Source: Hofstenia miamia (Eukaryota; Xenacoelomorpha; Acoela). Taken from it: a stretch of DNA of 64,000 bases. Below, in pieces: positions 55,701 to 64,000 of the stretch. The notes below the pieces were generated by a model, which was not told where the DNA came from, searched no databases, and saw nothing but the letters and a program-made list of their open reading frames with translations. Made by a program: the position numbers and the translations under genes. The DNA lies in NCBI GenBank assembly GCA_004352715.1, contig SCFE01000098.1, positions 1,696,331 through 1,760,330 on the forward strand. Reading direction: 5' to 3'. Every line of letters begins with the position of its first letter. Position 1 is the stretch's first letter.

Positions 55701-58333
55701 ATTTGCTTCTCTTTCTCCTTCCACGGATACAAGTCCTATGCTCACATTGGCTGCATACATTATCCAAATGGCAGTCAGGCAACAGATAATCGATCACAAT
55801 CCACAGATCTCCATTGAAAGTGTGCCGCGCTTTTCATGTGACGTCTCGCACTTGAATTGTTGTCCGCCGGCCTTAGGCACGTCTGAAATAAAGTCATTCC
55901 CTCTCTTTCATTCGTTATCGTCACAAAAGACGTGTATTCAATGAGAAATTTGCATGGCTACTTATCAATGCGATGTGTGCAAAATTCCCTTATGCATCAT
56001 TCCGTGCTTAAAAGACTATCATTCCAAGTTTCACTATTAGCTCTTTACCAATACGATGAAGTCTGGTGTCATTACGAAATCATGTTAGAATATACTGGTT
56101 TTTGAAAAAAGTTCTGCTTATAATTACTATAACGTAAATAAACACGATTTATTCCTGTAAAGTAATGAGTGAATAAGTTAATTCTCAACATTTCATCTTT
56201 CAATTTTCCGTAAAATAATACCGCAGTGAAGTGGTTAAGCAGGTGATGTATTGGAATTCTTTTTCGAATTGCAAATTTGATGATATTCTGTGATAAGTTT
56301 ATGATAACGCACATTAAATTATCAACACTTTAGGATGCAATGCTGGTGAACATTTGTTCGCAAAGTATACACAATTGAGGTCTAGCACATTTCTTCCGTT
56401 CCTAGATTGAGTAAATTTTGATTTTTTTATTTAAGAAGAATCTTTAGATTCTTGATCAAATTTCTCAATTTCCACAGATTAAATTTTAGGTTTGGTTATC
56501 TCTGCGTCTGTTATCCTTGAATGATCTAAATCGAGATCACTCGATAAATCACTCATTTTATCGATAAATCACTCATTTCATCAATTTAACAATGAAGGAT
56601 TACATGGTAATATGACTTTGAGAAATGTCTGTTGAACATTCCTATATTCCATAGTATTTGTAAATTTGCTAGTAAGTAGTTTGGACCAATATAACGAAAT
56701 ATTAATTGCGTTTAATAAACATCTGTTATTCATCCTGAATTAGATGCAATTTTAGATGGATCCTGCAATTTACGCTAGGTGCAAAACCTATTCTACTAAG
56801 CGGGAAAAATATATATATGCATGACATTTGCATAATACTACATATTGAAAAACAGCAGTAATGAGCCAAAAAGTGAATAACTAGTTAAACAAAAAATCTG
56901 CCGTCGATCTACTATTGTAGAAAATGATTCTTTTTTGAATAACTACTGTTAGCGCCCCGCATGTTTGCAAAAAATTTTCGTCATTGATGTAAATTTGTTT
57001 AGATGTAGACATAAAAAGAGCCCATTCTTCTACTGCAACAATCGGACTAGTCGTACATGCAGCAGGTGGACTTGTTTTGAAAGTGTTATTCTTTATTTTG
57101 TTTTAGCTGATGGAGTTGCAATGAGCGCTGCAATTTTTTCAAAAAAGTCCGATGTTGAAGTTATTGTATTTATTGCAATCATGCTACATAAGGTTCTATT
57201 TTATTCTACGTTTCTCAAAACAATAAAATTGAGATTCAACTTTTATTTTTCAACAATTGGCGATGATATTAAGTATGAAGCTTCAACTTTGAAGCATTTT
57301 TCCAGGTTAATATCCGTGTTGCCGTAATTTCACGCTTATAAGATTGAACATCATCATTGCTAAATTTCCTACTTAAAAAATGATTTCTTCTGAAAACAAG
57401 TATTTCACTAAATGCCTGGAACCTTGCATGCAATTCCTGACTTACTGGTAGTTAATAGTTTGAATGAAGGCATTAACGTGGTTTTTAAATCTATGATCGA
57501 TTATCTGTGAACTCTAGTTCTACCAATTAAGAAATTTCTACATTGCGATAAGGCCACGATTAGAAATCATAGCGTTCGATTTCTTTGTGATCGTCACCTC
57601 GCTAATTATCTCGCGTGGTTAGACGTGCAATGCTTTCAAGTGTGACTAATCACTTTTAATCAATTACCTAGTCTAACGGGGCCTAATGCAAAGGTTTCCG
57701 GTCATTTTCTAATACCATCATGAGTGGAATAACATTTTATTTGCGAATTTTGTTTGTTACATATTGATTATTCTTTGTGATGACTTGTTTAGATGATAAA
57801 CAAAATGTATCAAATTCTGCAGCTATTCACTGTCGATATGACGCATATACAATTGTGAATTTTTAAAAGTGTTGATTTATTTTTTTGATGAGAGTCTGTG
57901 TATATATTATATGGGTACATTATCATGGAATAAGTTTGTATCACATCGAAAGTGTCACATGTGTTAGTTCTTTTAAATTAACACTATTATTTAGGCCCCT
58001 GCTGCTTTTGGACTAGTATCGTTTCTTTTACACGAGTCATTGGAGAGATCTTTAATAAGAAAGCATCTTTTCGTGTTCAGTCTAGCTGCTCCTGTTGCTT
58101 GTATAGGGACCTATATGACTTTGTTATATGTAAGTATTCTACGTTTCAATATTGTAGCATGATTTTGATATCTGCAATTGAATTGTTTTTTTTTCAGATT
58201 AATGATATCCCAATTCTTAAGGTATGTATTGTGTATTAGGTCATATGTAAGCATATATCTTTAATTTTATTCTATTATTATTTAAATTATATTTAAAGAT
58301 AATGACCTCAGGTTCTGCAATCATGATTTATGT

Positions 58334-58375
<42 letters not shown>

Positions 58376-59093
58376 TATATTTTTTTTTGTATTCGTGGTA
58401 CATTTTTGAAGGCTTCACAAAATAGTTCTTTCAAGATTTATAAATCACACTTTTGAACTGTCAGTCAAAACAAAATAATCAGACGAAATTCTGCTTTGCT
58501 TCTAATTAAACTTGCGTTAACTTTTTGTGGATTCCACAAAAATATTCAGCCGAATTTCTTCATTTCTTCAAATTAAATGTGCGTTAACTTTTTGTGAATT
58601 CCATAAAATAGTAAGCCAAGACATTTCTTTACTTCCAATTGAACTTGCGTTTAACTTCTTGTGAATTACACAAAAATAAACCAAAATTAATTTTTTTAAA
58701 CCAACTTTTCTTTAATTTTGTGGATTCCACAATTAAAGCATTAAAATTGTTACATTATCAATTTCTATTATCAAAATGGAAAATGTGATTTATTCCATTT
58801 TTATGTGACTGTATGTTATATTTGTTATTTACCACGTATTTAAGATTTGTTTTGAAGTTATTTATATCATCTAATAAATTCGGAAAATTAAAATTTCATG
58901 CTACATCACACTTATCTATTAATTATAACGTTAAAAAGCGACAAGAGCCTTATTTGTTGTAAATCATAGTGTGAATAATTTAATTTCAAATTTCTCAAGT
59001 TTACTAATGTATTTTCAGTTAATAATTGCTTTTAGCGCGGGGCACATGGCATTTGCCCCTCTTAAGGCCGGTACTGTTTCCAATGTTAACTAG
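43403..59093 (+). CDS. SLC39A9: ZIP9-type zinc transporter gene (exons from 43403; start in gap)
   Basis: Member of the ZIP (SLC39) family, ZIP9 subfamily. ZIP proteins move Zn2+ into the cytosol across plasma or organelle membranes; vertebrate ZIP9 is mostly at the Golgi. Exons: 43403-43469 (partial), 43797-43908, 43952-44095, candidate 45898-45921, 57003-57065, 57107-57192, 57995-58129, candidates 58198-58221 and 59019-59093. Phases agree at all junctions. Recognised blocks: [40 protein letters not shown], a His-rich loop (HTHSHSHSG), [18 protein letters not shown] and [18 protein letters not shown]. The last two are the metal-binding helices TM4 and TM5. Introns range from 41 bp to 12.9 kb. 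The C-terminus is much shorter than usual or continues in the next gap. Confidence 0.88.
43797..43908 (+). CDS. SLC39A9: ZIP9 exon (TM2)
   Basis: Acceptor ATTTAG, encodes [20 protein letters not shown] and [11 protein letters not shown], donor GTACTT. 112 bp, so it ends in phase 1. The next intron is only 43 bp. Confidence 0.9.
43952..44095 (+). CDS. SLC39A9: ZIP9 exon (TM3 and His-rich loop)
   Basis: Encodes [30 protein letters not shown] and the loop [13 protein letters not shown], then donor GTAAAT. The His repeats in the TM3-TM4 loop are a ZIP-family hallmark thought to bind zinc. Ends in phase 1. Confidence 0.9.
45386..45533. mobile_element. Small inverted-repeat element (MITE), copy 1, in ZIP9 intron
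   Basis: About 145 bp. It shares TCGCTAATTATCTCG and GGTTAGACGTGC with 57547-57688, and the ends form imperfect inverted repeats (left AGGGGCTGTTGCTAGATTA, right TAGTCTAACCGTAGCCTTA). Non-coding. Confidence 0.5.
45898..45921 (+). CDS. SLC39A9: Candidate 24-bp micro-exon of ZIP9
   Basis: TTTTTAG acceptor, 24 bases, then CAG-GTATGA donor. Enters and leaves in phase 1, as required between the exons at 44095 and 57003, and would add eight residues (DVDYVPLS) to the loop before TM4. Its codons start like the next exon (DVD). It may be optional or a chance match. Confidence 0.4.
46959..46990. repeat. (TA)n microsatellite, left flank of the mariner-like element
   Basis: About sixteen TA units directly before the terminal inverted repeat at 46991. 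Confidence 0.9.
47114..47175 (-). pseudogene. C-terminal end of the mariner-like transposase
   Basis: Minus-strand codons [10 protein letters not shown] followed by TAG (47116-47114). This kind of ending (...HIEHLL or HFEHLL) is common in this transposase group. It lies next to the left terminal repeat, about 4 kb from the rest of the gene. Confidence 0.5.
47284..48504 (-). pseudogene. THAP/P-element-type transposase, C-terminal half (copy 1)
   Basis: Minus strand. From right to left: [20 protein letters not shown] and [20 protein letters not shown] (48330-48200), after a frameshift [19 protein letters not shown] and the C-terminal RNase H block [30 protein letters not shown] (48142-47654), then [20 protein letters not shown] and [11 protein letters not shown] (47640-47284). 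These blocks are typical of THAP9/P-type transposases, which cut and paste DNA. 47830-48504 is identical, as far as I can compare, to 49645-50319. Confidence 0.72.
48506..49343 (-). mobile_element. 5' end of a piggyBac-like transposon inserted in the P-type element
   Basis: The right tip reads TTAA-CACTAGAATGCCCAAGC on the minus strand, with TTAA at 49344-49347. The motif GGTCAAAATGACCGC is repeated near 49141 and 49313 as subterminal repeats. The transposase N-terminal region follows (acidic start [21 protein letters not shown], a frameshift, then [18 protein letters not shown] and [17 protein letters not shown]), a layout typical of piggyBac-derived transposases (DDE_Tnp_1_7). The 3' part is lost at the N at 48505. 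Copy 1 of the P-type element has an empty TTAA at the matching place (about 47472). Confidence 0.72.
49348..50972 (-). pseudogene. THAP/P-element-type transposase, middle and C-terminal part (copy 2)
   Basis: Minus strand, from right: [31 protein letters not shown] and GGDVVFLQN (50592-50335), [30 protein letters not shown] and [12 protein letters not shown] (50330-50170) with one stop and a frameshift, then the same blocks as copy 1 down to the TTAA at 49347. Stops show it is dead. The region from 50593 to 50972 has no clear coding blocks and may include an intron. Confidence 0.68.
50973..51176 (-). pseudogene. THAP zinc-finger domain of the P-type transposase, His ligand lost
   Basis: Begins with ATG at 51176. 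[16 protein letters not shown] gives the first Cys pair (C-X4-C), [20 protein letters not shown] the conserved Pro/Trp core, and [14 protein letters not shown] the second half, where C-X2-H should follow. The His position holds Gln. THAP domains bind the transposon ends. The frame stays open to a TAA at 50973. Confidence 0.72.
51290..51905 (-). pseudogene. Mariner-like transposase (DDE/D domain), main part
   Basis: Minus strand. [20 protein letters not shown] and [20 protein letters not shown] (first catalytic Asp, near 51775) are followed by [20 protein letters not shown] in a shifted frame, then [20 protein letters not shown] (second Asp) and [20 protein letters not shown] (third Asp, 36 residues after the second by my count), and [19 protein letters not shown]. 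The helix-turn-helix N-terminus is not recognisable before 51905. At least two frameshifts. Cut by the P-type insertion. Confidence 0.75.
52085..52097. repeat. (TA)n right flank of the mariner-like element
   Basis: TA units directly after the right terminal repeat, running into the 14-N gap at 52098-52111. Confidence 0.85.
52692..52727. repeat. (TA)n microsatellite
   Basis: About seventeen TA units. Confidence 0.95.
52830..53026 (+). CDS. Candidate exon encoding an acidic protein end (unrecognised)
   Basis: After an acceptor-like TATTTAAG, one frame is open for 65 codons to a TAG at 53024-53026. It is rich in D, E and S ([36 protein letters not shown]). Base composition is more even than in the AT-rich surroundings. 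It lies in the large ZIP9 intron and may be the last exon of a nested gene or part of a transposon such as an acidic N-terminal region. No homology is recognised. Confidence 0.35.
53027..55659. other. ZIP9 intron sequence, no gene supported
   Basis: AT-rich. Two minus-strand frames (54536-54339 and 55155-54925) have protein-like composition but no recognisable family and no good splice sites. Confidence 0.5.
55664..56234 (+). mobile_element. piggyBac deletion derivative with perfect 14-bp TIRs and TTAA flanks
   Basis: CCACTTCACTGCGG at 55664-55677 and its exact reverse complement at 56221-56234. TTAA lies at 55660-55663 and 56235-56238. 571 bp long. Inside, on the plus strand, is the end of a piggyBac-type transposase, so most of the gene has been deleted. 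Such elements can be moved by a full-length relative. Confidence 0.83.
55850..56040 (+). pseudogene. C-terminal cysteine-rich domain of a piggyBac transposase
   Basis: [25 protein letters not shown] and a stop near 56038. The spacing C-X2-C-X4-C-X4-C-X4-H matches the zinc-binding tail that in piggyBac transposases helps bind the transposon ends. A stop occurs just before it, and upstream blocks are only weakly readable. Confidence 0.65.
57003..57065 (+). CDS. SLC39A9: ZIP9 exon (loop and TM4 start)
   Basis: Acceptor TTTGTTTAG, encodes [20 protein letters not shown], donor GTGGAC (weak). It carries the TM4 metal-binding His. Phase 1 on both sides. Followed by a 41-bp intron. Confidence 0.88.
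57107..57192 (+). CDS. SLC39A9: ZIP9 exon (TM4 end to TM5 start)
   Basis: Encodes [20 protein letters not shown] and FIAIMLHK, with the Asp of TM4 and the His of TM5. Donor GTTCTA, phase 0. Confidence 0.9.
57547..57688. mobile_element. Small inverted-repeat element (MITE), copy 2, in ZIP9 intron
   Basis: Ends AAGGCCACGATTAGA and TCTAACGGGGCCTAA are imperfect inverted repeats. The middle shares TCGCTAATTATCTCG and GGTTAGACGTGC with 45386-45533. Non-coding. Confidence 0.55.
57995..58129 (+). CDS. SLC39A9: ZIP9 exon (TM5-TM6)
   Basis: Encodes [40 protein letters not shown] and MTLLY, donor GTAAGT. 135 bp, phase 0 on both sides. Confidence 0.9.
58198..58221 (+). CDS. SLC39A9: Candidate 24-bp exon of ZIP9
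   Basis: Strong acceptor (polypyrimidine TTTTTTTTCAG) and strong donor (AAG-GTATGT) around 24 bases encoding INDIPILK in phase 0. It sits where ZIP9 proteins have the TM6-TM7 loop. Confidence 0.5.
58336..58375. repeat. (TA)n microsatellite
   Basis: About twenty TA units. Confidence 0.95.
58500..58740. repeat. Degenerate tandem repeat of about 66 bp with a palindromic core
   Basis: TTGCGTTAACTTTTTGTGGA and relatives recur near 58512, 58579, 58645 and (partly) 58710. Each unit contains TTTGTGGATTCCACAAA or a variant, which can fold on itself. Intronic. Confidence 0.6.
59019..59093 (+). CDS. SLC39A9: Candidate last visible exon of ZIP9
   Basis: TATTTTCAG acceptor, then phase-0 codons [18 protein letters not shown] and six more to a TAG at 59091-59093. 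FSAG matches the TM7 start of ZIP9, but the following residues do not match the expected FLYVATVHVLPE. A GT donor at 59071 would allow continuation into the gap at 59286. Could be a real divergent end or a wrong exon. Confidence 0.35.
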   Translation, partial: LIIAFSAGHMAFAPLKAGTVSNVN

Positions 59094-59285
59094 TGCGTCA
59101 ATAACATTTAAACGCATAATATAAACGAACTTTCTAAGAACAATACGCACTTGCAAAGACTTAAGCAGCATTAATGTTTAGTAAAGCAAAATGGAAGTAA
59201 ACTTGAACTTTATCATCCCAATGTTTAATGATTAATGGTAACATTGCATTAAGTTGATAGAACAATAAAATGTTTACAGTAATAT

Positions 59286-60285
59286 NNNNNNNNNNNNNNN
59301 NNNNNNNNNNNNNNNNNNNNNNNNNNNNNNNNNNNNNNNNNNNNNNNNNNNNNNNNNNNNNNNNNNNNNNNNNNNNNNNNNNNNNNNNNNNNNNNNNNNN
59401 NNNNNNNNNNNNNNNNNNNNNNNNNNNNNNNNNNNNNNNNNNNNNNNNNNNNNNNNNNNNNNNNNNNNNNNNNNNNNNNNNNNNNNNNNNNNNNNNNNNN
59501 NNNNNNNNNNNNNNNNNNNNNNNNNNNNNNNNNNNNNNNNNNNNNNNNNNNNNNNNNNNNNNNNNNNNNNNNNNNNNNNNNNNNNNNNNNNNNNNNNNNN
59601 NNNNNNNNNNNNNNNNNNNNNNNNNNNNNNNNNNNNNNNNNNNNNNNNNNNNNNNNNNNNNNNNNNNNNNNNNNNNNNNNNNNNNNNNNNNNNNNNNNNN
59701 NNNNNNNNNNNNNNNNNNNNNNNNNNNNNNNNNNNNNNNNNNNNNNNNNNNNNNNNNNNNNNNNNNNNNNNNNNNNNNNNNNNNNNNNNNNNNNNNNNNN
59801 NNNNNNNNNNNNNNNNNNNNNNNNNNNNNNNNNNNNNNNNNNNNNNNNNNNNNNNNNNNNNNNNNNNNNNNNNNNNNNNNNNNNNNNNNNNNNNNNNNNN
59901 NNNNNNNNNNNNNNNNNNNNNNNNNNNNNNNNNNNNNNNNNNNNNNNNNNNNNNNNNNNNNNNNNNNNNNNNNNNNNNNNNNNNNNNNNNNNNNNNNNNN
60001 NNNNNNNNNNNNNNNNNNNNNNNNNNNNNNNNNNNNNNNNNNNNNNNNNNNNNNNNNNNNNNNNNNNNNNNNNNNNNNNNNNNNNNNNNNNNNNNNNNNN
60101 NNNNNNNNNNNNNNNNNNNNNNNNNNNNNNNNNNNNNNNNNNNNNNNNNNNNNNNNNNNNNNNNNNNNNNNNNNNNNNNNNNNNNNNNNNNNNNNNNNNN
60201 NNNNNNNNNNNNNNNNNNNNNNNNNNNNNNNNNNNNNNNNNNNNNNNNNNNNNNNNNNNNNNNNNNNNNNNNNNNNNNNNNNNNN
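59286..60285. other. Assembly gap (1000 N)
   Basis: Placeholder-length gap. It may hold the true 3' end of ZIP9 and the 3' end of the LINE. Confidence 0.95.
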
Positions 60286-61367
60286 AAACGCGCAACTGAT
60301 TTTTAGAATTTTATTAAGTGGCAATTTTTCAAATGTTAATTCATTATCTATCTCCACTCCTAAATAGCTGACTGATTCACTTTGATTTATTGACTCATTA
60401 TTTATCTTTAGTTCTATATCACTTATTAGATTTCTTTGTGCTTTCGGTGAAAAAATTATAAATTGTGTTTTTTCATTATTTAGTTTTAATTGATTATTTG
60501 TAAAATAATTGTTTAATTTTTCTATATCTGCTTGGAGGTTTTTTATAGCATCAAAAGCATTTTTTGTAATACTTATTAGGCATGCGTCGTCGGCATATTG
60601 TTAAGTGTCGCTGTGTTTAACATGTTTTATTATATCATTTACATAAATTGCAAATAAAATAGGGCCAAGGACAGTACCTTGGGTACCACATGTTCAGTCG
60701 TAAAATAGCTTGATTTTTTAGTATTACACGCTGTTGTCTGTTTTCTAAAAACTTCATTATTTTTAAGGCCTTTTCCATTTTTTCATTTGAGTAAAATAAT
60801 CTCTTGCATATATCATTTTAAATTGCTTGCTTTTAATAGCTTTGTTACTAATATATGTACACTACATGATCACTAAATGATTCAAACATTAAGTATTTGA
60901 AAGAAACATCAGAATTGGTAAAAAAAACTAGGTTTAATCAATTAAATTGTTCATTCGAGTTGGACAAACTGTATTTACACAACAAAGATTAAAAGTAGCA
61001 GAGATTTCATTTATAGAATTTCGTTCATAAGAATTAATGTAATTAATATTTAGAGAGTAATAATCATTACATATTTCAGATATTTCGTTTACTTTATATT
61101 TTAGATATTCGACTAGATAATTTTTATTTGGATTATAAGTTGTTTATCAATTCTTTTTGAAAACAGTTCTCGATTGATTTTATTTCTATCCACAGCCATT
61201 CGAATAAGTCCATCACCTCTACCTATTCGATTCTTAGCAAAAACCTCAAAATATTCTCGGTTGGGGTTAAACAAGTTAGGGTCGATATCAGGCTTAAGCC
61301 AAATTTATGTAATTATGAATATTGCATTTTTTCCAATTTTTGTAATCAATTTTAAGAAATCGTTTCT
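60286..61367 (-). mobile_element. Non-LTR retrotransposon (LINE) fragment: endonuclease and reverse transcriptase
   Basis: Minus strand, from right: LKLITKIGKNAIFI, IWLKPDIDPNLFNPNREYFE and NRIGRGDGLIRM (61355-61180), the start of an AP-type endonuclease (TxxWL and GRGxG blocks, the first with a stop). Then degraded RT fingers (LENRQQRVILKNQ near 60750), QGTVLGPILFAIYVNDIIKH (60690-60620), the catalytic YADD (near 60600, a stop three codons before it), LQADIEKLNNYFTNNQLKLN and EKTQFIIFSPKAQRNLIS (60540-60425). This order is that of Jockey/CR1-like LINEs, but the clade is not decided. Frameshifts and stops make it inactive. Confidence 0.75.
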
Positions 61368-62367
61368 NNNNNNNNNNNNNNNNNNNNNNNNNNNNNNNNN
61401 NNNNNNNNNNNNNNNNNNNNNNNNNNNNNNNNNNNNNNNNNNNNNNNNNNNNNNNNNNNNNNNNNNNNNNNNNNNNNNNNNNNNNNNNNNNNNNNNNNNN
61501 NNNNNNNNNNNNNNNNNNNNNNNNNNNNNNNNNNNNNNNNNNNNNNNNNNNNNNNNNNNNNNNNNNNNNNNNNNNNNNNNNNNNNNNNNNNNNNNNNNNN
61601 NNNNNNNNNNNNNNNNNNNNNNNNNNNNNNNNNNNNNNNNNNNNNNNNNNNNNNNNNNNNNNNNNNNNNNNNNNNNNNNNNNNNNNNNNNNNNNNNNNNN
61701 NNNNNNNNNNNNNNNNNNNNNNNNNNNNNNNNNNNNNNNNNNNNNNNNNNNNNNNNNNNNNNNNNNNNNNNNNNNNNNNNNNNNNNNNNNNNNNNNNNNN
61801 NNNNNNNNNNNNNNNNNNNNNNNNNNNNNNNNNNNNNNNNNNNNNNNNNNNNNNNNNNNNNNNNNNNNNNNNNNNNNNNNNNNNNNNNNNNNNNNNNNNN
61901 NNNNNNNNNNNNNNNNNNNNNNNNNNNNNNNNNNNNNNNNNNNNNNNNNNNNNNNNNNNNNNNNNNNNNNNNNNNNNNNNNNNNNNNNNNNNNNNNNNNN
62001 NNNNNNNNNNNNNNNNNNNNNNNNNNNNNNNNNNNNNNNNNNNNNNNNNNNNNNNNNNNNNNNNNNNNNNNNNNNNNNNNNNNNNNNNNNNNNNNNNNNN
62101 NNNNNNNNNNNNNNNNNNNNNNNNNNNNNNNNNNNNNNNNNNNNNNNNNNNNNNNNNNNNNNNNNNNNNNNNNNNNNNNNNNNNNNNNNNNNNNNNNNNN
62201 NNNNNNNNNNNNNNNNNNNNNNNNNNNNNNNNNNNNNNNNNNNNNNNNNNNNNNNNNNNNNNNNNNNNNNNNNNNNNNNNNNNNNNNNNNNNNNNNNNNN
62301 NNNNNNNNNNNNNNNNNNNNNNNNNNNNNNNNNNNNNNNNNNNNNNNNNNNNNNNNNNNNNNNNNNN
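61368..62367. other. Assembly gap (1000 N)
   Basis: Placeholder-length gap. The 5' part of the LINE probably lies here. A short (TA)n follows at 62368-62387. Confidence 0.95.
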
Positions 62368-62567
62368 ATATATATATATATATATATAGTGGTGTGCTAA
62401 ATTCTAAATACACCTACATTTTTATTGATTTGAGCAGTTTAAATCGCAATTGTTGTCAAAATAGAATATTAACCAAACTAATCTATTAGAAAATCTCTCA
62501 CAGAACATAATAATTCAAGAAACTAACAGTATCACTCAAAATTAATACTTTGAATGCCACTACTTAA

Positions 62568-62888
62568 CCCTTTTCTGGCCAAAATTGTATGTTAGTTGAT
62601 TTTTTAAATATGACGATTTTTCTAGATAAATATACGTCAAAAAGCACGTTGATAATGGAAAAATTAAATATAAATTTTTTTAGTGGGAAAAAAATAATTT
62701 TTAAATTGAAACTTTTCAGCTTAGGTTGAATAAAAATCAATTGTTTAACAACATATACATCGCAACAACAAACTGTAAGAGAAAGTATTTCATTTTTGGC
62801 ATAGACGCAACAACATAAACCACTAAATGTGACTTAGCTTTTCAGTTTTTTGTCTTGTTCATTGTAATGAACAGTGGCCAGAAAATGG
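62568..62888. mobile_element. TTAA-flanked piggyBac-like MITE, 321 bp
   Basis: CCCTTTTCTGGCC at the left tip and GGCCAGAAAATGG at the right tip (12 of 13 complementary), with TTAA at 62564-62567 and 62889-62892. GTTCATTGTAATGAAC near the right end is a subterminal near-palindrome. No coding capacity. Confidence 0.78.
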
Positions 62889-62892
62889 TTAA

Positions 62893-64000
62893 GAAGGTAT
62901 GAAATTGAATAATTATTTAAAATGTTCTCGAGTTATTTCAAGGCACCAGGCACAAACGATACACATATGCAAGTCATTCAATGATGTTGAATTCATGCGG
63001 TACATTGTCTGCTTGATGAATCAAAGCAATATATTTGCTAAAAAGTTACAAATAGAATAAAATATAAGGAAATCTAAAGCTACAACCCTAGTAAACACAA
63101 TATATAATAATAATAATAACAAAAATCAATGTTTGTGTGAATGCTTGTGTAGGTGTTCAATATTTGACGTATGTCTCGAATGCATGAAGATGTTGCTGTC
63201 ACAAAGTGTACATTATTTTGCTAGCAGTGATTTCTGTAGTTTTTTCCTAAACCTTTTGTAATTATTTTCTACTCGCGTTTCCTAGTCTAAATTATTCCAC
63301 AATTTTAATGATACGTGATTAAAAATTTTATCTAAACAGAAATTTTTGTGATCGCTCATTCAATTTAACATAGTCTTTAAGGAAAAGAAGAGATGTTTGA
63401 CGAGATTTGAATTTAAATAAAATGGATAGCATATGCAGATGAATTTAGTAGAACGGAGATAATATTTTATATTTATTACGATATACTGATGCGTAGTCAT
63501 GCTTTTATGCAAAGTTTACAGTTTTAATACACCAATTAAATGTCTTTGATAGAAGCATACGATATTTAGAATTTAGGTCAGTTAAAAGAAACTATCATTG
63601 TTGAAAATAAGACAAGCAGAATGCATGGGGCAACTGCGAACCCTTAAGAAAAATGTTCTCTTTTCCTCAAAATTAAAAATAGTTCACGTTAATTCAAGAT
63701 GTTATCAATCGATTTGCTTCTAAAAACAGACGATTGCATTTTGTGTACGGTTATTTTCGTTCAAAAAACTTTTTGGCAATTTTTTTCTGTAAAAATGGGT
63801 GTCAGCCACCTCCCCCCGTTTAAAAATCCTGATTCCAACCGTATCAAGCAGTGTTATTCACTCTAATTTACGTTCATTACCGGTTGCCCCTAGTCGCAGA
63901 ACTATTAGGCGCCGTTTACTATTTGATTGTGGACTAAAATGTTACAAAGCTTCCCGAAACCCAGACTATCAAAAAAGAATATTTTTGAAAGGCGGGTTTT
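62893..64000. other. AT-rich sequence, no gene seen
   Basis: No open frame or repeat that I can support. Confidence 0.55.

Noticed and set aside
61174-61367. Plus-strand frame next to the gap
   Set aside because: Antisense of the LINE endonuclease, which matches on the minus strand.

Overview
This is a piece of an animal nuclear genome, most likely an invertebrate. The evidence is AT-rich DNA with GT-AG introns, no bacterial operon structure, one recognisable host gene (a ZIP9/SLC39A9-type zinc transporter), and transposon families usual in arthropods and other invertebrates (Ty3-type LTR elements, THAP/P-element, piggyBac, mariner-like, a LINE). I cannot name the species. There are five placeholder-like gaps (four of exactly 1000 N, one of 307 N), one 14-N gap, and several one- or two-N seams flanked by duplicated sequence.

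Left part (1 to about 39.7 kb): a graveyard of Ty3-type LTR retrotransposons. One family dominates. Its LTRs are about 1.1 kb, begin TGTAGCATCATCC and end GGATGTTACA, and make 4-bp target duplications. I call the copies A (1-2320), B (2321-3920), C (5908-10240), D (16801-26319), E (18431-21991, minus strand, inserted inside D) and F (26320-32486). Copy G (32487-38610, minus strand) is a more distant relative. The gene order pieced together is gag (coiled coil, CCHC knuckle), protease, reverse transcriptase, RNase H, integrase, then a large third open frame (ORF3) of unknown function that ends at the 3' LTR. Only ORF3 of copy E is close to intact (559 codons from its first ATG). Solo LTRs with perfect 4-bp duplications sit inside gag of C and G and inside RT and integrase of D. 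A 581-bp miniature element (TRIM, 12965-13545) shares LTR tip and primer-binding site with the big family. A degraded SGNH-hydrolase frame lies at 14441-14870. Most old copies have almost no CpG while copy E is CpG-rich, which suggests methylation-driven decay of older copies.

Right part (about 41 to 64 kb): the ZIP9 gene on the plus strand. The exons supported by homology run from 43403 to 58129, with further candidate exons to 59093. The start is lost in a gap and the 3' end is uncertain. Its 12.9-kb central intron holds a nested stack of DNA transposons: a mariner-like element (46991-52084, in a TA repeat), with a THAP/P-type transposon inside it, and a piggyBac-like element inside that at a TTAA site. 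Other TTAA-flanked piggyBac derivatives lie at 55664-56234 and 62568-62888, and one end of another lies in an LTR near 5786. A LINE fragment (60286-61367, minus) follows the ZIP9 locus. No tRNA, rRNA or CRISPR array was seen.
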